A stretch of 46,231 nt of DNA. Source: Azospirillum sp. GTDB taxonomy: Bacteria; Pseudomonadota; Alphaproteobacteria; Azospirillales; Azospirillaceae. Every line of letters starts with the position of its first letter. Positions within the stretch are counted from its first letter, which is position 1. The translations under genes were made by a program, and so were the position numbers. Shown here in pieces: positions 15,788-23,540 of this stretch. The DNA lies in the NCBI GenBank assembly GCA_016124535.1, contig WGNK01000046.1, forward strand, positions 1 to 46,231, in the 5' to 3' direction. A model generated the notes under the pieces. It searched no databases. It was given only the letters and a program-made list of their open reading frames with translations, and was not told the origin of the DNA.

Positions 15788-16660
15788 TCAGAGACTCCAC
15801 AACCGGGGCAAAGCCGCGGGCAGACCCGCGGCGAGCTGGCGGAAGCCGGCCCAGAGCCGGGCGACTTCCCGGCGCAGCGCATAGGCCTGCTGCCCGAGAA
15901 GCCGGACCACCATGACATCGCCGAGCACTGTGGCGCCGGCCCGGATGCCGTCCGGGGCCGTGCCGATCAGCGCGCGGGTCTGATCGAGCCGCGAGGCGGC
16001 ATCGCAGCCGGCATAGACCAGCGTGAACAGGGCGACCGCACCGCCGAGGCCGGCAGGATGCCCGAGGGCATCGAAGGTCGCTTCGTCGAGTCGCAGCGAC
16101 TCGATCCAGGCCAGGCGCCCGCCCAGGCTGACCCGCCAGCGGTCCTGAAGCAGGCCGCGGGTCAGCCGTTCGCCCCGTGCGGTGCGGCCGAGAACCAGGA
16201 ACTCCCCGGCGAGCAGCCGGCCGCCGGCCGCGACCTCGGCCACGGTGTCGCGGCGCAACCGTGCGCCGTCGAACAGGATGGTCTCCTGGGGCAGCCACTC
16301 CAGCCAGGCTCCGGTCTCGACCTTCAGGGTCAGCGCAATCCGGGCGTCGTCGCCGGTCGAGCGATAGATTTTCTCCGCCGCCTGGGCGGTGATCAGCGCC
16401 GCTGCCCCCGGCGCGGCGGTGAAGTCCAGGCGCAGGCGGTCGCCGCCGGTCAGCCCGCCCGAGGTGGTCACCACCACCGCGGTCGGCAATTCGCCCGGCT
16501 CGACCGTGGGAAACAGCACCCGGCACGGAGCCTTCTGGTAGACGTGGCGAGCGCGGCACAGGCCGCCCTCGTCCCGCTCGAAGCGCACCTCGCAGGCGCC
16601 GTCGCCACGCTGGAGCACGGGCAGGGGATGCGCGAAGGGGGCGTCCGGCATGGCGGTCAT
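15788..16660 (-). CDS. ureD: Urease accessory protein UreD
   Basis: UreD (UreH) forms the UreDFG chaperone complex that loads nickel into urease. The 290-residue protein shows the family core TTSGGLTGGDRLRLDFTAAP, ALITAQAAEKIYRS (the conserved TQAAEKxYRS), WLEWLPQETILFDGA and GEFLVLGRTARGE. The ATG at 16660 overlaps the tetR stop (CCATGACC); a second ATG at 16651 is possible. No ureE, ureF or ureG is in the window. It is co-transcribed with a TetR regulator and ends at a terminator rather than running into ureA. Confidence 0.94.
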   Translation of the reverse strand: MTAMPDAPFAHPLPVLQRGDGACEVRFERDEGGLCRARHVYQKAPCRVLFPTVEPGELPTAVVVTTSGGLTGGDRLRLDFTAAPGAAALITAQAAEKIYRSTGDDARIALTLKVETGAWLEWLPQETILFDGARLRRDTVAEVAAGGRLLAGEFLVLGRTARGERLTRGLLQDRWRVSLGGRLAWIESLRLDEATFDALGHPAGLGGAVALFTLVYAGCDAASRLDQTRALIGTAPDGIRAGATVLGDVMVVRLLGQQAYALRREVARLWAGFRQLAAGLPAALPRLWSL

Positions 16661-17394
16661 GGTCCCTGGATCGGCTGGCCATCGGGGCAGCTGCCGTAAA
16701 GACGGGTGATCAGCGCGACCGCCGCGGCGGCGCGGCGGTCGACGGTGGCCGGGTCGGGCGGCGCGGCGCGGCCGAGCAGCAGACGGAGCGGCCAGTCGCC
16801 CAGCACCGTGGTAACGAACAGCCCGGACACCTCTTCGGCATTGTCGAAGCGGAACCAGCCGCGACTGCGGGCAGCTTCCAGATAAGCGATCAGGCTGGTC
16901 CTCACCGGAAGCCGCCCGGCGTGATCCAGGGTTTCGCCCAGGATCGGAAAGCGCTCGGCCTCGGCGATCGCCAGACGATAGATCGCGATCGTCGACGCGG
17001 CGGTCATCTGGCTCAGCAGGTCGCGGGCAAACGCGGTCAGCACCGCGGTCGGTGGCGTTCCGGCGCCCCCTGCGGTTGTCTCGGCGGTGGTTGCCTCGGC
17101 AGTGGTTGCCTCGGTGGTGATTCCGTCGGCGGCAGCGGCCTCGACGGCGGCCGGCAGAGCTGCGCGCATGCGGTCGGCGCGCCAGGCGATCAGCGCCTCG
17201 AACAGCTTTTCCCGGCTGCCGAACTGGGCGTAGACGGTCTCCTTCGAGGCCCGCGCCCGGCGCGCCACCGCCAGCATGGTCAATCGGGCAAAGCCCTGTT
17301 CGACCAGGACATGGTAGGCTGCACCGAGGATTTCGTCGCGCCGGCTCGGAATCTCGCTTGGGCAAGCCGACGGCGGTCCCGCGGACTCGGTCAT
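16657..17394 (-). CDS. TetR-family transcriptional regulator
   Basis: A 245-residue repressor-type protein. The N-terminal helix-turn-helix spans about 17-65 (RRDEILGAAYHVLVEQGF, ARRARASKETVYAQFGSREK). A Thr/Ala/Glu linker at about 90-110 (ITTEATTAEATTAETTAG) is encoded by 15-bp tandem repeats and separates it from a C-terminal ligand domain of the AefR/TetR_C type. It is divergent from an ABC/FtsX export operon, and two perfect palindromes lie between them, so it most likely controls that operon and itself. ureD follows with overlapping stop and start. Confidence 0.9.
   Translation of the reverse strand: MTESAGPPSACPSEIPSRRDEILGAAYHVLVEQGFARLTMLAVARRARASKETVYAQFGSREKLFEALIAWRADRMRAALPAAVEAAAADGITTEATTAEATTAETTAGGAGTPPTAVLTAFARDLLSQMTAASTIAIYRLAIAEAERFPILGETLDHAGRLPVRTSLIAYLEAARSRGWFRFDNAEEVSGLFVTTVLGDWPLRLLLGRAAPPDPATVDRRAAAAVALITRLYGSCPDGQPIQGP
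17074..17133. repeat. 15-bp coding tandem repeat inside tetR
   Basis: Four 15-bp units (17074, 17089, 17104, 17119), consensus GGTTGCCTCGGCGGT, with the middle two differing at two positions and the last more diverged. They stay in frame and encode pentapeptides of the TTAEA kind between the DNA-binding and ligand domains of the TetR protein. Confidence 0.8.
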
Positions 17395-17429
17395 GGGAAG
17401 TTTTCCTGGCTGCGGAATTTCCGCTGGCT

Positions 17430-17447
17430 GCGTACCCGCGGGTACGC
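17430..17447. promoter_or_regulatory. Palindromic operator 1 (tetR / ABC divergent promoter)
   Basis: GCGTACCCGCGGGTACGC is a perfect 18-bp palindrome in the 120-base gap between tetR and the ABC ATPase gene. It shares the outer GTACC/GGTAC arms with the second palindrome at 17457, whose centre is 25 bases away. Size and place fit a TetR-type operator; binding is inferred. Confidence 0.7.
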
Positions 17448-17456
17448 TATACCTGA

Positions 17457-17470
17457 GTACCAATTGGTAC
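17457..17470. promoter_or_regulatory. Palindromic operator 2 (tetR / ABC divergent promoter)
   Basis: GTACCAATTGGTAC is a perfect 14-bp palindrome with GTACC/GGTAC arms like operator 1. A TATACC sequence (17448-17453) lies between the two palindromes and could be part of a -10 box, so occupation of either site would block the promoter. Confidence 0.65.
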
Positions 17471-17514
17471 GCGCATCCGGCATGGCGCGTCCGACCGATC
17501 GGAGCGGTTTCCGC

Positions 17515-18240
17515 ATGACCCGAACGTCCTCCCTTCCGCCGCCCGGCGACATCGTCGTCCGCCTGCGCGATGTGAGCAAGACCTACCTGCTGGGCGCGGT
17601 TGCGGTGCCGGGGCTGCATGAATTGTCGCTGGAGATCGGGCGGGCCACCTTCAGCGTCATAGTCGGTCCGTCGGGCAGCGGCAAGACCACGCTGTTGAAC
17701 CTGATCGGCGGCATCGACCGGCCGAGCGCCGGTACGGTCGAGGTCGCGGGCCAGGACCTGGGCGGCTTGGGCGACGATCGCCGATCGGATTTTCGGGCGC
17801 GCAACATCGGCTTCATATTCCAGAGCTTCAACCTGATCCCGGTCCTGTCGGCCTATGAGAACGTCGAATATCCCCTGCTTCTGACTCGCGTGGCGGCGGC
17901 GGAGCGGCGACGGCGGGTGATGGCGCTGCTTGATGCGGTCGGCATCGGCGACCAGAGCCGGCGCCGGCCCAATCAGATGAGCGGCGGCCAGCGCCAGCGC
18001 GTGGCGATTGCGCGCGCCCTGGTCAAGGACCCGGTGCTGGTGCTGGCCGATGAACCGACCGCCAACCTGGATTCCCGCACCGGCGCCCAGATCATTGCGC
18101 TGATGCACGCGATGCAGACGCGCTGCCGCACCTCGTTCGTGGTCTCGTCCCACGATCCTCAGGTCATGGAGCAGGCCGACGAAACCTTTACCATCCGGGA
18201 TGGTGCGCTGATCGACCGGCACTGCAGGGCGACGTCATGA
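17515..18240 (+). CDS. ABC transporter ATPase, LolD/MacB type
   Basis: A 241-residue ATPase with Walker A GPSGSGKTT, the family-typical IGFIFQSFNLIPVLSAYENVEYPL, signature MSGGQRQRVAIARALVKDP and Walker B LVLADEPTANLD. This combination marks the LolD/MacB/FtsE class, which powers mechanotransmission by FtsX-fold permeases rather than solute import. I use the ATG at 17515 (GGAG ten bases before); an in-frame ATG at 17482 is possible. Its stop overlaps the start of the permease gene. Confidence 0.92.
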   Translation: MTRTSSLPPPGDIVVRLRDVSKTYLLGAVAVPGLHELSLEIGRATFSVIVGPSGSGKTTLLNLIGGIDRPSAGTVEVAGQDLGGLGDDRRSDFRARNIGFIFQSFNLIPVLSAYENVEYPLLLTRVAAAERRRRVMALLDAVGIGDQSRRRPNQMSGGQRQRVAIARALVKDPVLVLADEPTANLDSRTGAQIIALMHAMQTRCRTSFVVSSHDPQVMEQADETFTIRDGALIDRHCRATS

Positions 18241-19631
18241 CCACGCTGGTGATCGCCTGGCGCAATATCTTCCGCAACCGCCGCCGTTCGGCGTTGACCC
18301 TGCTGGCAATCGTGGTCGGTGCGGTTGCGGTGCTGCTGTTCGGCGGCTTCGTGACATCGATCCTGTTCGGTCTACAGACCAATACGGTGCGCGCGATCGG
18401 CCATCTCCAGGTGTTTCGCCAGGGCTACTTCGAATTCGGCGCGGGCAAGCCCGGCGCCTATGGCATCAAGGACTATGCCCGGGTTCTGCGCCTAATCCGC
18501 GACGACGCCGCGCTGCAGCCGCTGATCCGGGTTTTGACCCCGACGCTGCAGGTGTTCGGGATTGCCGGCAATTTCGCCGAAAACACCTCCAGGACCTTCT
18601 ATGGCCGCGCCCTGATCCCGTCGGACCGGCTGCGGATGTGGGCATGGGACGGGCTGGGCATCGGCAATACCAGCTTGCGCCAGCTGGCGATGTCCGATGA
18701 CGACCGCGACGGCGGCGTGATCGGGGTCGGGCTGGCGCGCATCCTCCATGAATGCGCGGCCCTCAAGGTGCTCAACTGCACCGACGGCCCGTCGGAGGCC
18801 GACGTCTCGCCCGATCTCCCGGCGGAGGATTTCTCGTCGCTGATCGAGATCGACCCGCCGGCGTCCAGCGGCGCGGCGGTCGATCGCCGGCCCAAGATCG
18901 ACCTGCTGGCGGCGACGGTCGCGGGTGCCCCCAATGTGGTGACGCTTCAGCTCAATGGCGTCGAACGCCAGGGCGCCAAGGAACTCGATGACAATTACGT
19001 TCTGATGCATCTGGACCTCGGCCAGCGTCTGCTCTACGGCCGCGGCGAGCACCAGGTCACCGGGTTGGTGATCCAGCTTCACCACAGCAGCGACGTGGCC
19101 GGGGCCCGGCGCGAGCTGCGGCGGCTGTTCGCCGCGCAAGGGCTGGATCTCGACGTGCGCGACTACACCGAGCTCAACCCGTTCTACCTCCAGGTGATCG
19201 CCATGTTCGGTGCGATCTTCGGCTTCCTGGCGGTGATCATGGGGGTGATCGTGCTGTTCACCGTGGTGAACACCATGAGCATGTCGGTGATGGAGCGCAC
19301 TGCGGAGATCGGCACCATCCGCGCCCTGGGTCTGCGGCGCTCCGGCGTCCGCCGGTTGTTCCTGGCCGAGGGCCTGGTATTGGGCGTCCTCAGCGCCTCG
19401 CTCGGGCTACTGGTCGGGCTCGGGCTCAGTTTTCTGGTCAATCGCGCCGGTCTGACCTGGACGCCGCCGACCAGCGTCGACCCGGTCCCGCTGCGGGTGA
19501 TGGTGGCGGGCAACCCGCTGCTGCTGGCCGGGTGCTGGTTCGGCCTGGTCGCGCTGTCGGCCTTGTCGTCGCTGCTGCCGGCGAACAAGGCGGCGCGCCT
19601 GGAGGTGGTCGATGCCCTACGACATGGATAA
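18237..19631 (+). CDS. FtsX/LolE-like ABC permease
   Basis: A 464-residue inner-membrane permease of the FtsX fold. One N-terminal helix (about 20-42, LTLLAIVVGAVAVLLFGGF) is followed by a large periplasmic domain (about 50-315) and three C-terminal helices (about 318-350, 370-395, 420-440). The segment MSMSVMERTAEIGTIRALGLRRSGVRRLF is the conserved cytoplasmic loop that contacts the ATPase. It overlaps the ATPase gene by 4 bases and the LolA-like gene by about 20. The trio suggests transfer of a lipid or lipoprotein across the envelope. Confidence 0.92.
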   Translation: MTTLVIAWRNIFRNRRRSALTLLAIVVGAVAVLLFGGFVTSILFGLQTNTVRAIGHLQVFRQGYFEFGAGKPGAYGIKDYARVLRLIRDDAALQPLIRVLTPTLQVFGIAGNFAENTSRTFYGRALIPSDRLRMWAWDGLGIGNTSLRQLAMSDDDRDGGVIGVGLARILHECAALKVLNCTDGPSEADVSPDLPAEDFSSLIEIDPPASSGAAVDRRPKIDLLAATVAGAPNVVTLQLNGVERQGAKELDDNYVLMHLDLGQRLLYGRGEHQVTGLVIQLHHSSDVAGARRELRRLFAAQGLDLDVRDYTELNPFYLQVIAMFGAIFGFLAVIMGVIVLFTVVNTMSMSVMERTAEIGTIRALGLRRSGVRRLFLAEGLVLGVLSASLGLLVGLGLSFLVNRAGLTWTPPTSVDPVPLRVMVAGNPLLLAGCWFGLVALSALSSLLPANKAARLEVVDALRHG

Positions 19632-20511
19632 GTTGAAAAATTGCCGGCGGGCTGGCGCGGGACGGCGCAAGGGCTGGCTTCCCTCCGCGGCGCGGCGTGG
19701 CAGAAGCCGGCACGGAAAGGTGCGCCTGGCGGTGGCCCTGGCAGGGGCAGCGGCGGTGGTGATCGGCGCAGTGTCGGCCGGCCCGGCCGCCGCCCAGGCG
19801 GCACCCAGCGCCCAGGAGATCGTGGCGCGGTCGGACGCGGTGCGCAACCCGGAGCGGCCGTTCCGGCTGATCGACACCCTGACTGAATACCGTTCGGGAA
19901 AGCCGCAGAACCAGCTCACGCTGCTGGTCTATTCCAAGCGGGAGACGACCGGGGGGCAATACCGCACCCTGGTGCGCTGGTTGCAGCCGCCGCGCGACCA
20001 GGACAAGCTGCTGCTCAAGACCGGCAATCTGATGTGGTTCTATGACCCGGCGTCCAAGGCGAGCGTCCGGCTGTCGCCGCAGCAGCGCCTGTTGGGTCAG
20101 GCCGCCAATGGCGACGTGGTCACGGTCAACCTGGCTTTGGACTATCGGGCCAGTCTGGCCGGCGAGGAAACGATCACCGACGCCGACCGGAAATCCCGGC
20201 CGTGCTGGCGGCTGGATCTTGCCGCCAACAGCGACGCCGTGACCTATTTCCGCGTCGAATACTGGGTCGACCGCGAAAGCTTCGTTCCGGTCAAGGGCAA
20301 GTTTTATTCCGACAGCGGCCGATTGTTGAAGATCGCCTATTATCGGCGGCTCGAGGACCAGCTCGGGCGATCGCGACCGACCGAGACCCTGATCATCGAC
20401 GGTATCGATACCGAGTTGGTCACCAAGATGAATTTTTCCGACTACCAATACCGCGACATCCCCGACAGCTGGTTCAGCCGCGATTATCTGCCGCGATTCA
20501 AAGGGGAATAG
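19612..20511 (+). CDS. LolA-like outer membrane lipoprotein-sorting protein
   Basis: A 299-residue exported protein (295 from the ATG at 19624). A long basic N-terminus precedes a hydrophobic signal (about 37-58) ending near PAAAQA. The mature part has the features of the 'outer membrane lipoprotein-sorting' family: LVRWLQPPRDQDKLLLKTGNLMWFYDP, then RLSPQQRLLGQAANGDV and WVDRESFVPVKGKFYSDSGRLLKIAYY. This LolA-fold family is usually encoded with a LolCDE-like ABC permease, as here. It probably carries a hydrophobic cargo across the periplasm; the cargo is unknown. Confidence 0.85.
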   Translation: MPYDMDKLKNCRRAGAGRRKGWLPSAARRGRSRHGKVRLAVALAGAAAVVIGAVSAGPAAAQAAPSAQEIVARSDAVRNPERPFRLIDTLTEYRSGKPQNQLTLLVYSKRETTGGQYRTLVRWLQPPRDQDKLLLKTGNLMWFYDPASKASVRLSPQQRLLGQAANGDVVTVNLALDYRASLAGEETITDADRKSRPCWRLDLAANSDAVTYFRVEYWVDRESFVPVKGKFYSDSGRLLKIAYYRRLEDQLGRSRPTETLIIDGIDTELVTKMNFSDYQYRDIPDSWFSRDYLPRFKGE

Positions 20512-20533
20512 GAGCTACCGCTCGCCCCCCCGA

Positions 20534-20562
20534 CCATCCCGGCCCCCCCTTTCCCGGGATGG
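20534..20562. terminator. Hairpin between convergent genes
   Basis: Nine-base perfect arms CCATCCCGG and CCGGGATGG with an 11-base loop lie between the LolA-like gene and the convergent Spy-like gene. An outer CCGACC / GGTCGG pair may lengthen the stem. Likely a shared terminator. Confidence 0.55.
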
Positions 20563-20587
20563 AGAAAGGGGAGGTCGGATCGCTCGC

Positions 20588-21202
20588 TCAGAACGGGCGG
20601 TGGTGGTGGACGGCGATCTCGTCGGCGATCTTCTTCTGATCGTCGGTGAGCTTTTCGTAGAACTCCGTCGCCGCGGGACGCAGGGTCTGGATCATGGTCA
20701 GCCGCAGCGTCATGCCCTTTTCGGCCCGGTCAAGCCGCTCGGGCAGGGTCTTGGGCTGCTCCTTGGCGGTCGCGTCGGCACATTGGGCATGCAGCGGCGC
20801 CATGGCCGAGCGGATGGTGTCGGCGAGCTTGGTCCAGGCCGGCTTCTGGGCATCGGTCAGGCCGAGCCGGACTTCGGCATAGGCGAGGCGGCCGGCCAGA
20901 CGGGCATCGGCATTTTCGCACATCCGCTTGAAGTGTTCGGCGAAGTCGGGCCGATGGTGGCCCCAGCCGCCGCCAGGGCCTTGCCCCATCATGCCGCCGC
21001 GCCCCGGACCACGATCATCGTCGTCATCGGCCATCATGCCGCGTCCCATGCCACCGCCGGGACCCATCCCGCCGCCGGGACCCATCTGGGCCAGTTCGAT
21101 GCGCCGGCCGGTGGCACCGGTGCCGGCGGGATCGGCGATCACCGGCAGCGCCAGGACGACAACAAGGCCGAGGGCGGCGGTACCGAGCAGAAAGCGCTTC
21201 AT
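20588..21202 (-). CDS. Spy/CpxP-like periplasmic LTxxQ protein
   Basis: A 204-residue secreted protein with a signal peptide (MKRFLLGTAALGLVVVLALP, cleaved near VIADPAG). A Gly/Met-rich low-complexity region with an acidic run (about 45-80; GPGGGMGPGGGMGRGMM, then DDDDD) follows, then a helical domain with two LTxxQ-like motifs, GLTDAQKPAWTKL and KLTDDQKKIADEI. Family members are periplasmic stress chaperones or metal-responsive sensors. The ATG at 21202 has GGAG five bases upstream and is preferred to 21292. It ends in HHHRPF. It diverges from a two-component pair, with GGTTAC repeats between, so it is a probable target of that system. Confidence 0.85.
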   Translation of the reverse strand: MKRFLLGTAALGLVVVLALPVIADPAGTGATGRRIELAQMGPGGGMGPGGGMGRGMMADDDDDRGPGRGGMMGQGPGGGWGHHRPDFAEHFKRMCENADARLAGRLAYAEVRLGLTDAQKPAWTKLADTIRSAMAPLHAQCADATAKEQPKTLPERLDRAEKGMTLRLTMIQTLRPAATEFYEKLTDDQKKIADEIAVHHHRPF

Positions 21203-21302
21203 CGTATTCTCCGTTTGCTTCAGGAACTTCTCTATCGGGACAACCGATGGCCTGAATGTGGGGCGGCCGCGTTGCTGCTTGATGTCCGGCAACCGCTTGA
21301 TT

Positions 21303-21346
21303 GGTTACACACGGTAACCGTGGCCGGGCCGGTTACCCGCGGTTAC
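21303..21346. promoter_or_regulatory. GGTTAC repeat operator for the two-component system
   Basis: Two pairs of the hexamer occur in the divergent promoter. GGTTAC at 21303 pairs with the inverted GTAACC at 21314, and GGTTAC at 21331 is followed by a direct copy at 21341, exactly 10 bases on. Ten-base direct repeats of a hexamer are the usual layout of OmpR-family response regulator sites. The response regulator gene starts at 21393. Binding is inferred. Confidence 0.65.
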
Positions 21347-21392
21347 AATTCGGCGGTTTCCGAATCTCGCCCTGATGATCAGGATAGCCGCC

Positions 21393-22118
21393 ATGGAACG
21401 CCTGCCCCATCTGCTCGTGGTCGATGACGACAAGGAGATCCGTGGCCTGTTGTCGCGCTTCCTGGCGCGTCACGGCTTTCGCGTGTCGACCGCCCGCGAC
21501 GGTGCCGAGATGGCGCGGTTCCTGGAGGCGGCACGGGTCGATCTGATCATCCTCGACCTCATGCTGCCCGGTGAGGACGGGCTGTCGCTGTGCCGGCGGC
21601 TGCGGGTCGAGGGGGTGACGCCGATCATCATGTTGACCGCGATGGGCGAGGAAACCGACCGTATCGTCGGCTTGGAAATGGGCGCCGACGACTATCTGGC
21701 CAAGCCGTTCAATCCGCGCGAGCTGCTGGCCCGGATCAAGGCGGTGTTGCGCCGCGCCGGCAGCCTTGGCACCGCCGCAGAGCCGGTGCCGCGCGGCCGG
21801 GTGCTGGAATTCGAGGGCTGGACGCTCGACCTCTCCCGGCGCGAGCTGCATTCGCCCGACGCCGTGCTGGTCCAGCTCAGCGCCGGCGAATTCGACCTGC
21901 TCGCCGCCTTCGCCGAGCATCCGCAACGCGTGCTGACCCGCGACCAATTGCTCGACCTCGCGCGCGGTCGGGCCGCAGTGCCGTTTGACCGCAGCATCGA
22001 CGTCCAGGTCAGCCGGCTACGCCGCAAGATTGAGCCGGATCCCCAAGACCCGGCGCTGATCAAGACGGTGCGCGGCGGCGGCTATCTGTTCGCCGCCACG
22101 GTCAAGGTGGCACCATGA
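21393..22118 (+). CDS. OmpR-family response regulator
   Basis: A 241-residue response regulator. The receiver domain has the acidic pair (DDD at about 11-13), the phosphoacceptor Asp55 in LIILDLMLPGEDG, the switch Thr in IIMLTAMGEE and Lys in DDYLAKPF. The winged-helix DNA-binding domain has LSAGEFDLLAAFAEHPQRVLTRDQLLD and the final RGGGYLF. I choose the ATG at 21393 because AGGA lies eight bases before it and similarity begins there. It overlaps the sensor kinase gene by ATGA. Confidence 0.94.
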   Translation: MERLPHLLVVDDDKEIRGLLSRFLARHGFRVSTARDGAEMARFLEAARVDLIILDLMLPGEDGLSLCRRLRVEGVTPIIMLTAMGEETDRIVGLEMGADDYLAKPFNPRELLARIKAVLRRAGSLGTAAEPVPRGRVLEFEGWTLDLSRRELHSPDAVLVQLSAGEFDLLAAFAEHPQRVLTRDQLLDLARGRAAVPFDRSIDVQVSRLRRKIEPDPQDPALIKTVRGGGYLFAATVKVAP

Positions 22119-23524
22119 CCGGCGGTCAGAACTCGCCGCGCCTGTCGCTCGGCACCCGGCTGTCCCGCCTGGTGCCCGACAACATCGCGGCGCGCATCGC
22201 GCTGACCATGGTGTTGGCGCTGCTGGTTACCCAGGCGATCGGCGCTTGCGTCTACCTGATCTCCCGGCCGCCGCGACCGCCGCATTACGGACCGGGCGTG
22301 GCCGGCCAGCACATCGTCGCGATCGTGCGGCTGGTCGAAGAGACGGCGCAGGAGCAGCGGCAAGCCGCCCTCGATGCCCTGGACGAACCGGTGCTTGACG
22401 TGGAGTGGATGCGCAGCCAGCCCGCCGACGGCGGCTGGACCCGGGTGCCGTCCCGGCGCTTTGCCCATCATCTCGCGATGGAGCTGGGCAATCCGGCGCG
22501 CGACGTGATCGTCGAAGTGCGCGACGAGCCGTCGCTCGGCAGCCATCTCGGCCCGACCCCGCCGCCGATCGCCGGCGGCGATCCGTTCAACCCGTTCGGC
22601 CAGCTGCGCGCAACCGTCGGGCTCAATGACGGCACCTGGCTGGTGTTCTCCCGCAAGGACCCGCACGGCCCGTTCCGGCTGCTGCGCTTTGCGGTGTGGA
22701 TGGCTCTGATCGGCGCCGCGGTCGCGGCCTTGTCGCTATGGGCGGCGCGCCGGATTACCGCGCCGCTGGCCAGCTTCGTCGGGGCCGCCGAGCGGCTCGG
22801 CATCGATGCCGCGGCACCGCCTCTGCCCGAGGCCGGACCGGCCGAGCTGCGTGCCGCCACCCGCGCGGTCAACCATATGCAGGACCGCCTGCGCCGGTTC
22901 GTCGCGGACCGCACCCGCATGCTGGCGGCGATCGGCCACGACCTGCGCACGCCGCTGACCCGGCTGCGGCTGCGCGCCGAGTTTGTCGAGGACGCCGAAC
23001 TGCAGCGCAAGATGCTGGGCGATCTCGACGAGATGGAAGCGATGGTCACGGCGACCCTGGCCTTCGCGCGCGACGATGCCCAGCGCGAGGCACGTACCGC
23101 GACCGACCTGGCCGATCTGCTGCAGAGCCTGTGCGAGGACCGGGTCGACGCCGGTCATAGTGCCAGCTACCAGGGGCCACCGCACTTTCCGCTGAACTGC
23201 CGGCCGGTCGCGCTGCGCCGGGCGCTGGCCAATCTGATCGACAATGCCATCCACTACGGCCGCGGCGCGCGGGTCAGCCTGGACGGCAGCCGGCCGGAGG
23301 CGGTGATCGCGATCGAGGACGACGGCCCCGGCATTCCCGAGCCGGAACAGGAACGGGTCTTCGCGCCATTCTTCCGCCTGGAGCCGTCGCGCAGCCGCGA
23401 TACCGGCGGTGCCGGGCTCGGGCTGTCGGTGGCACGCTCGATCGTACGCGGCCACGGCGGCGACATCGCGCTGGCCAACCGCGCGGGCGGCGGCCTCACG
23501 GTGACCGTCAACTTGCCGGGATGA
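22115..23524 (+). CDS. EnvZ-like sensor histidine kinase
   Basis: A 469-residue inner-membrane kinase. The first helix spans about 26-50, a periplasmic domain about 51-188, the second helix about 190-212, then a HAMP linker (ARRITAPLASFVGAAERLG). The H-box is GHDLRTPLTRLRLRAEF with His275, the N-box NLIDNAIHYGRG, G1 EDDGPGIPEPE and G2 GGAGLGLSVARSIV. The H-box sequence matches the EnvZ/RstB branch. It partners the regulator encoded upstream. The periplasmic part has a Pro-rich patch, and no ligand can be guessed. Confidence 0.94.
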   Translation: MTGGQNSPRLSLGTRLSRLVPDNIAARIALTMVLALLVTQAIGACVYLISRPPRPPHYGPGVAGQHIVAIVRLVEETAQEQRQAALDALDEPVLDVEWMRSQPADGGWTRVPSRRFAHHLAMELGNPARDVIVEVRDEPSLGSHLGPTPPPIAGGDPFNPFGQLRATVGLNDGTWLVFSRKDPHGPFRLLRFAVWMALIGAAVAALSLWAARRITAPLASFVGAAERLGIDAAAPPLPEAGPAELRAATRAVNHMQDRLRRFVADRTRMLAAIGHDLRTPLTRLRLRAEFVEDAELQRKMLGDLDEMEAMVTATLAFARDDAQREARTATDLADLLQSLCEDRVDAGHSASYQGPPHFPLNCRPVALRRALANLIDNAIHYGRGARVSLDGSRPEAVIAIEDDGPGIPEPEQERVFAPFFRLEPSRSRDTGGAGLGLSVARSIVRGHGGDIALANRAGGGLTVTVNLPG

Positions 23525-23540
23525 ACCGGGTCGGCGGCGG

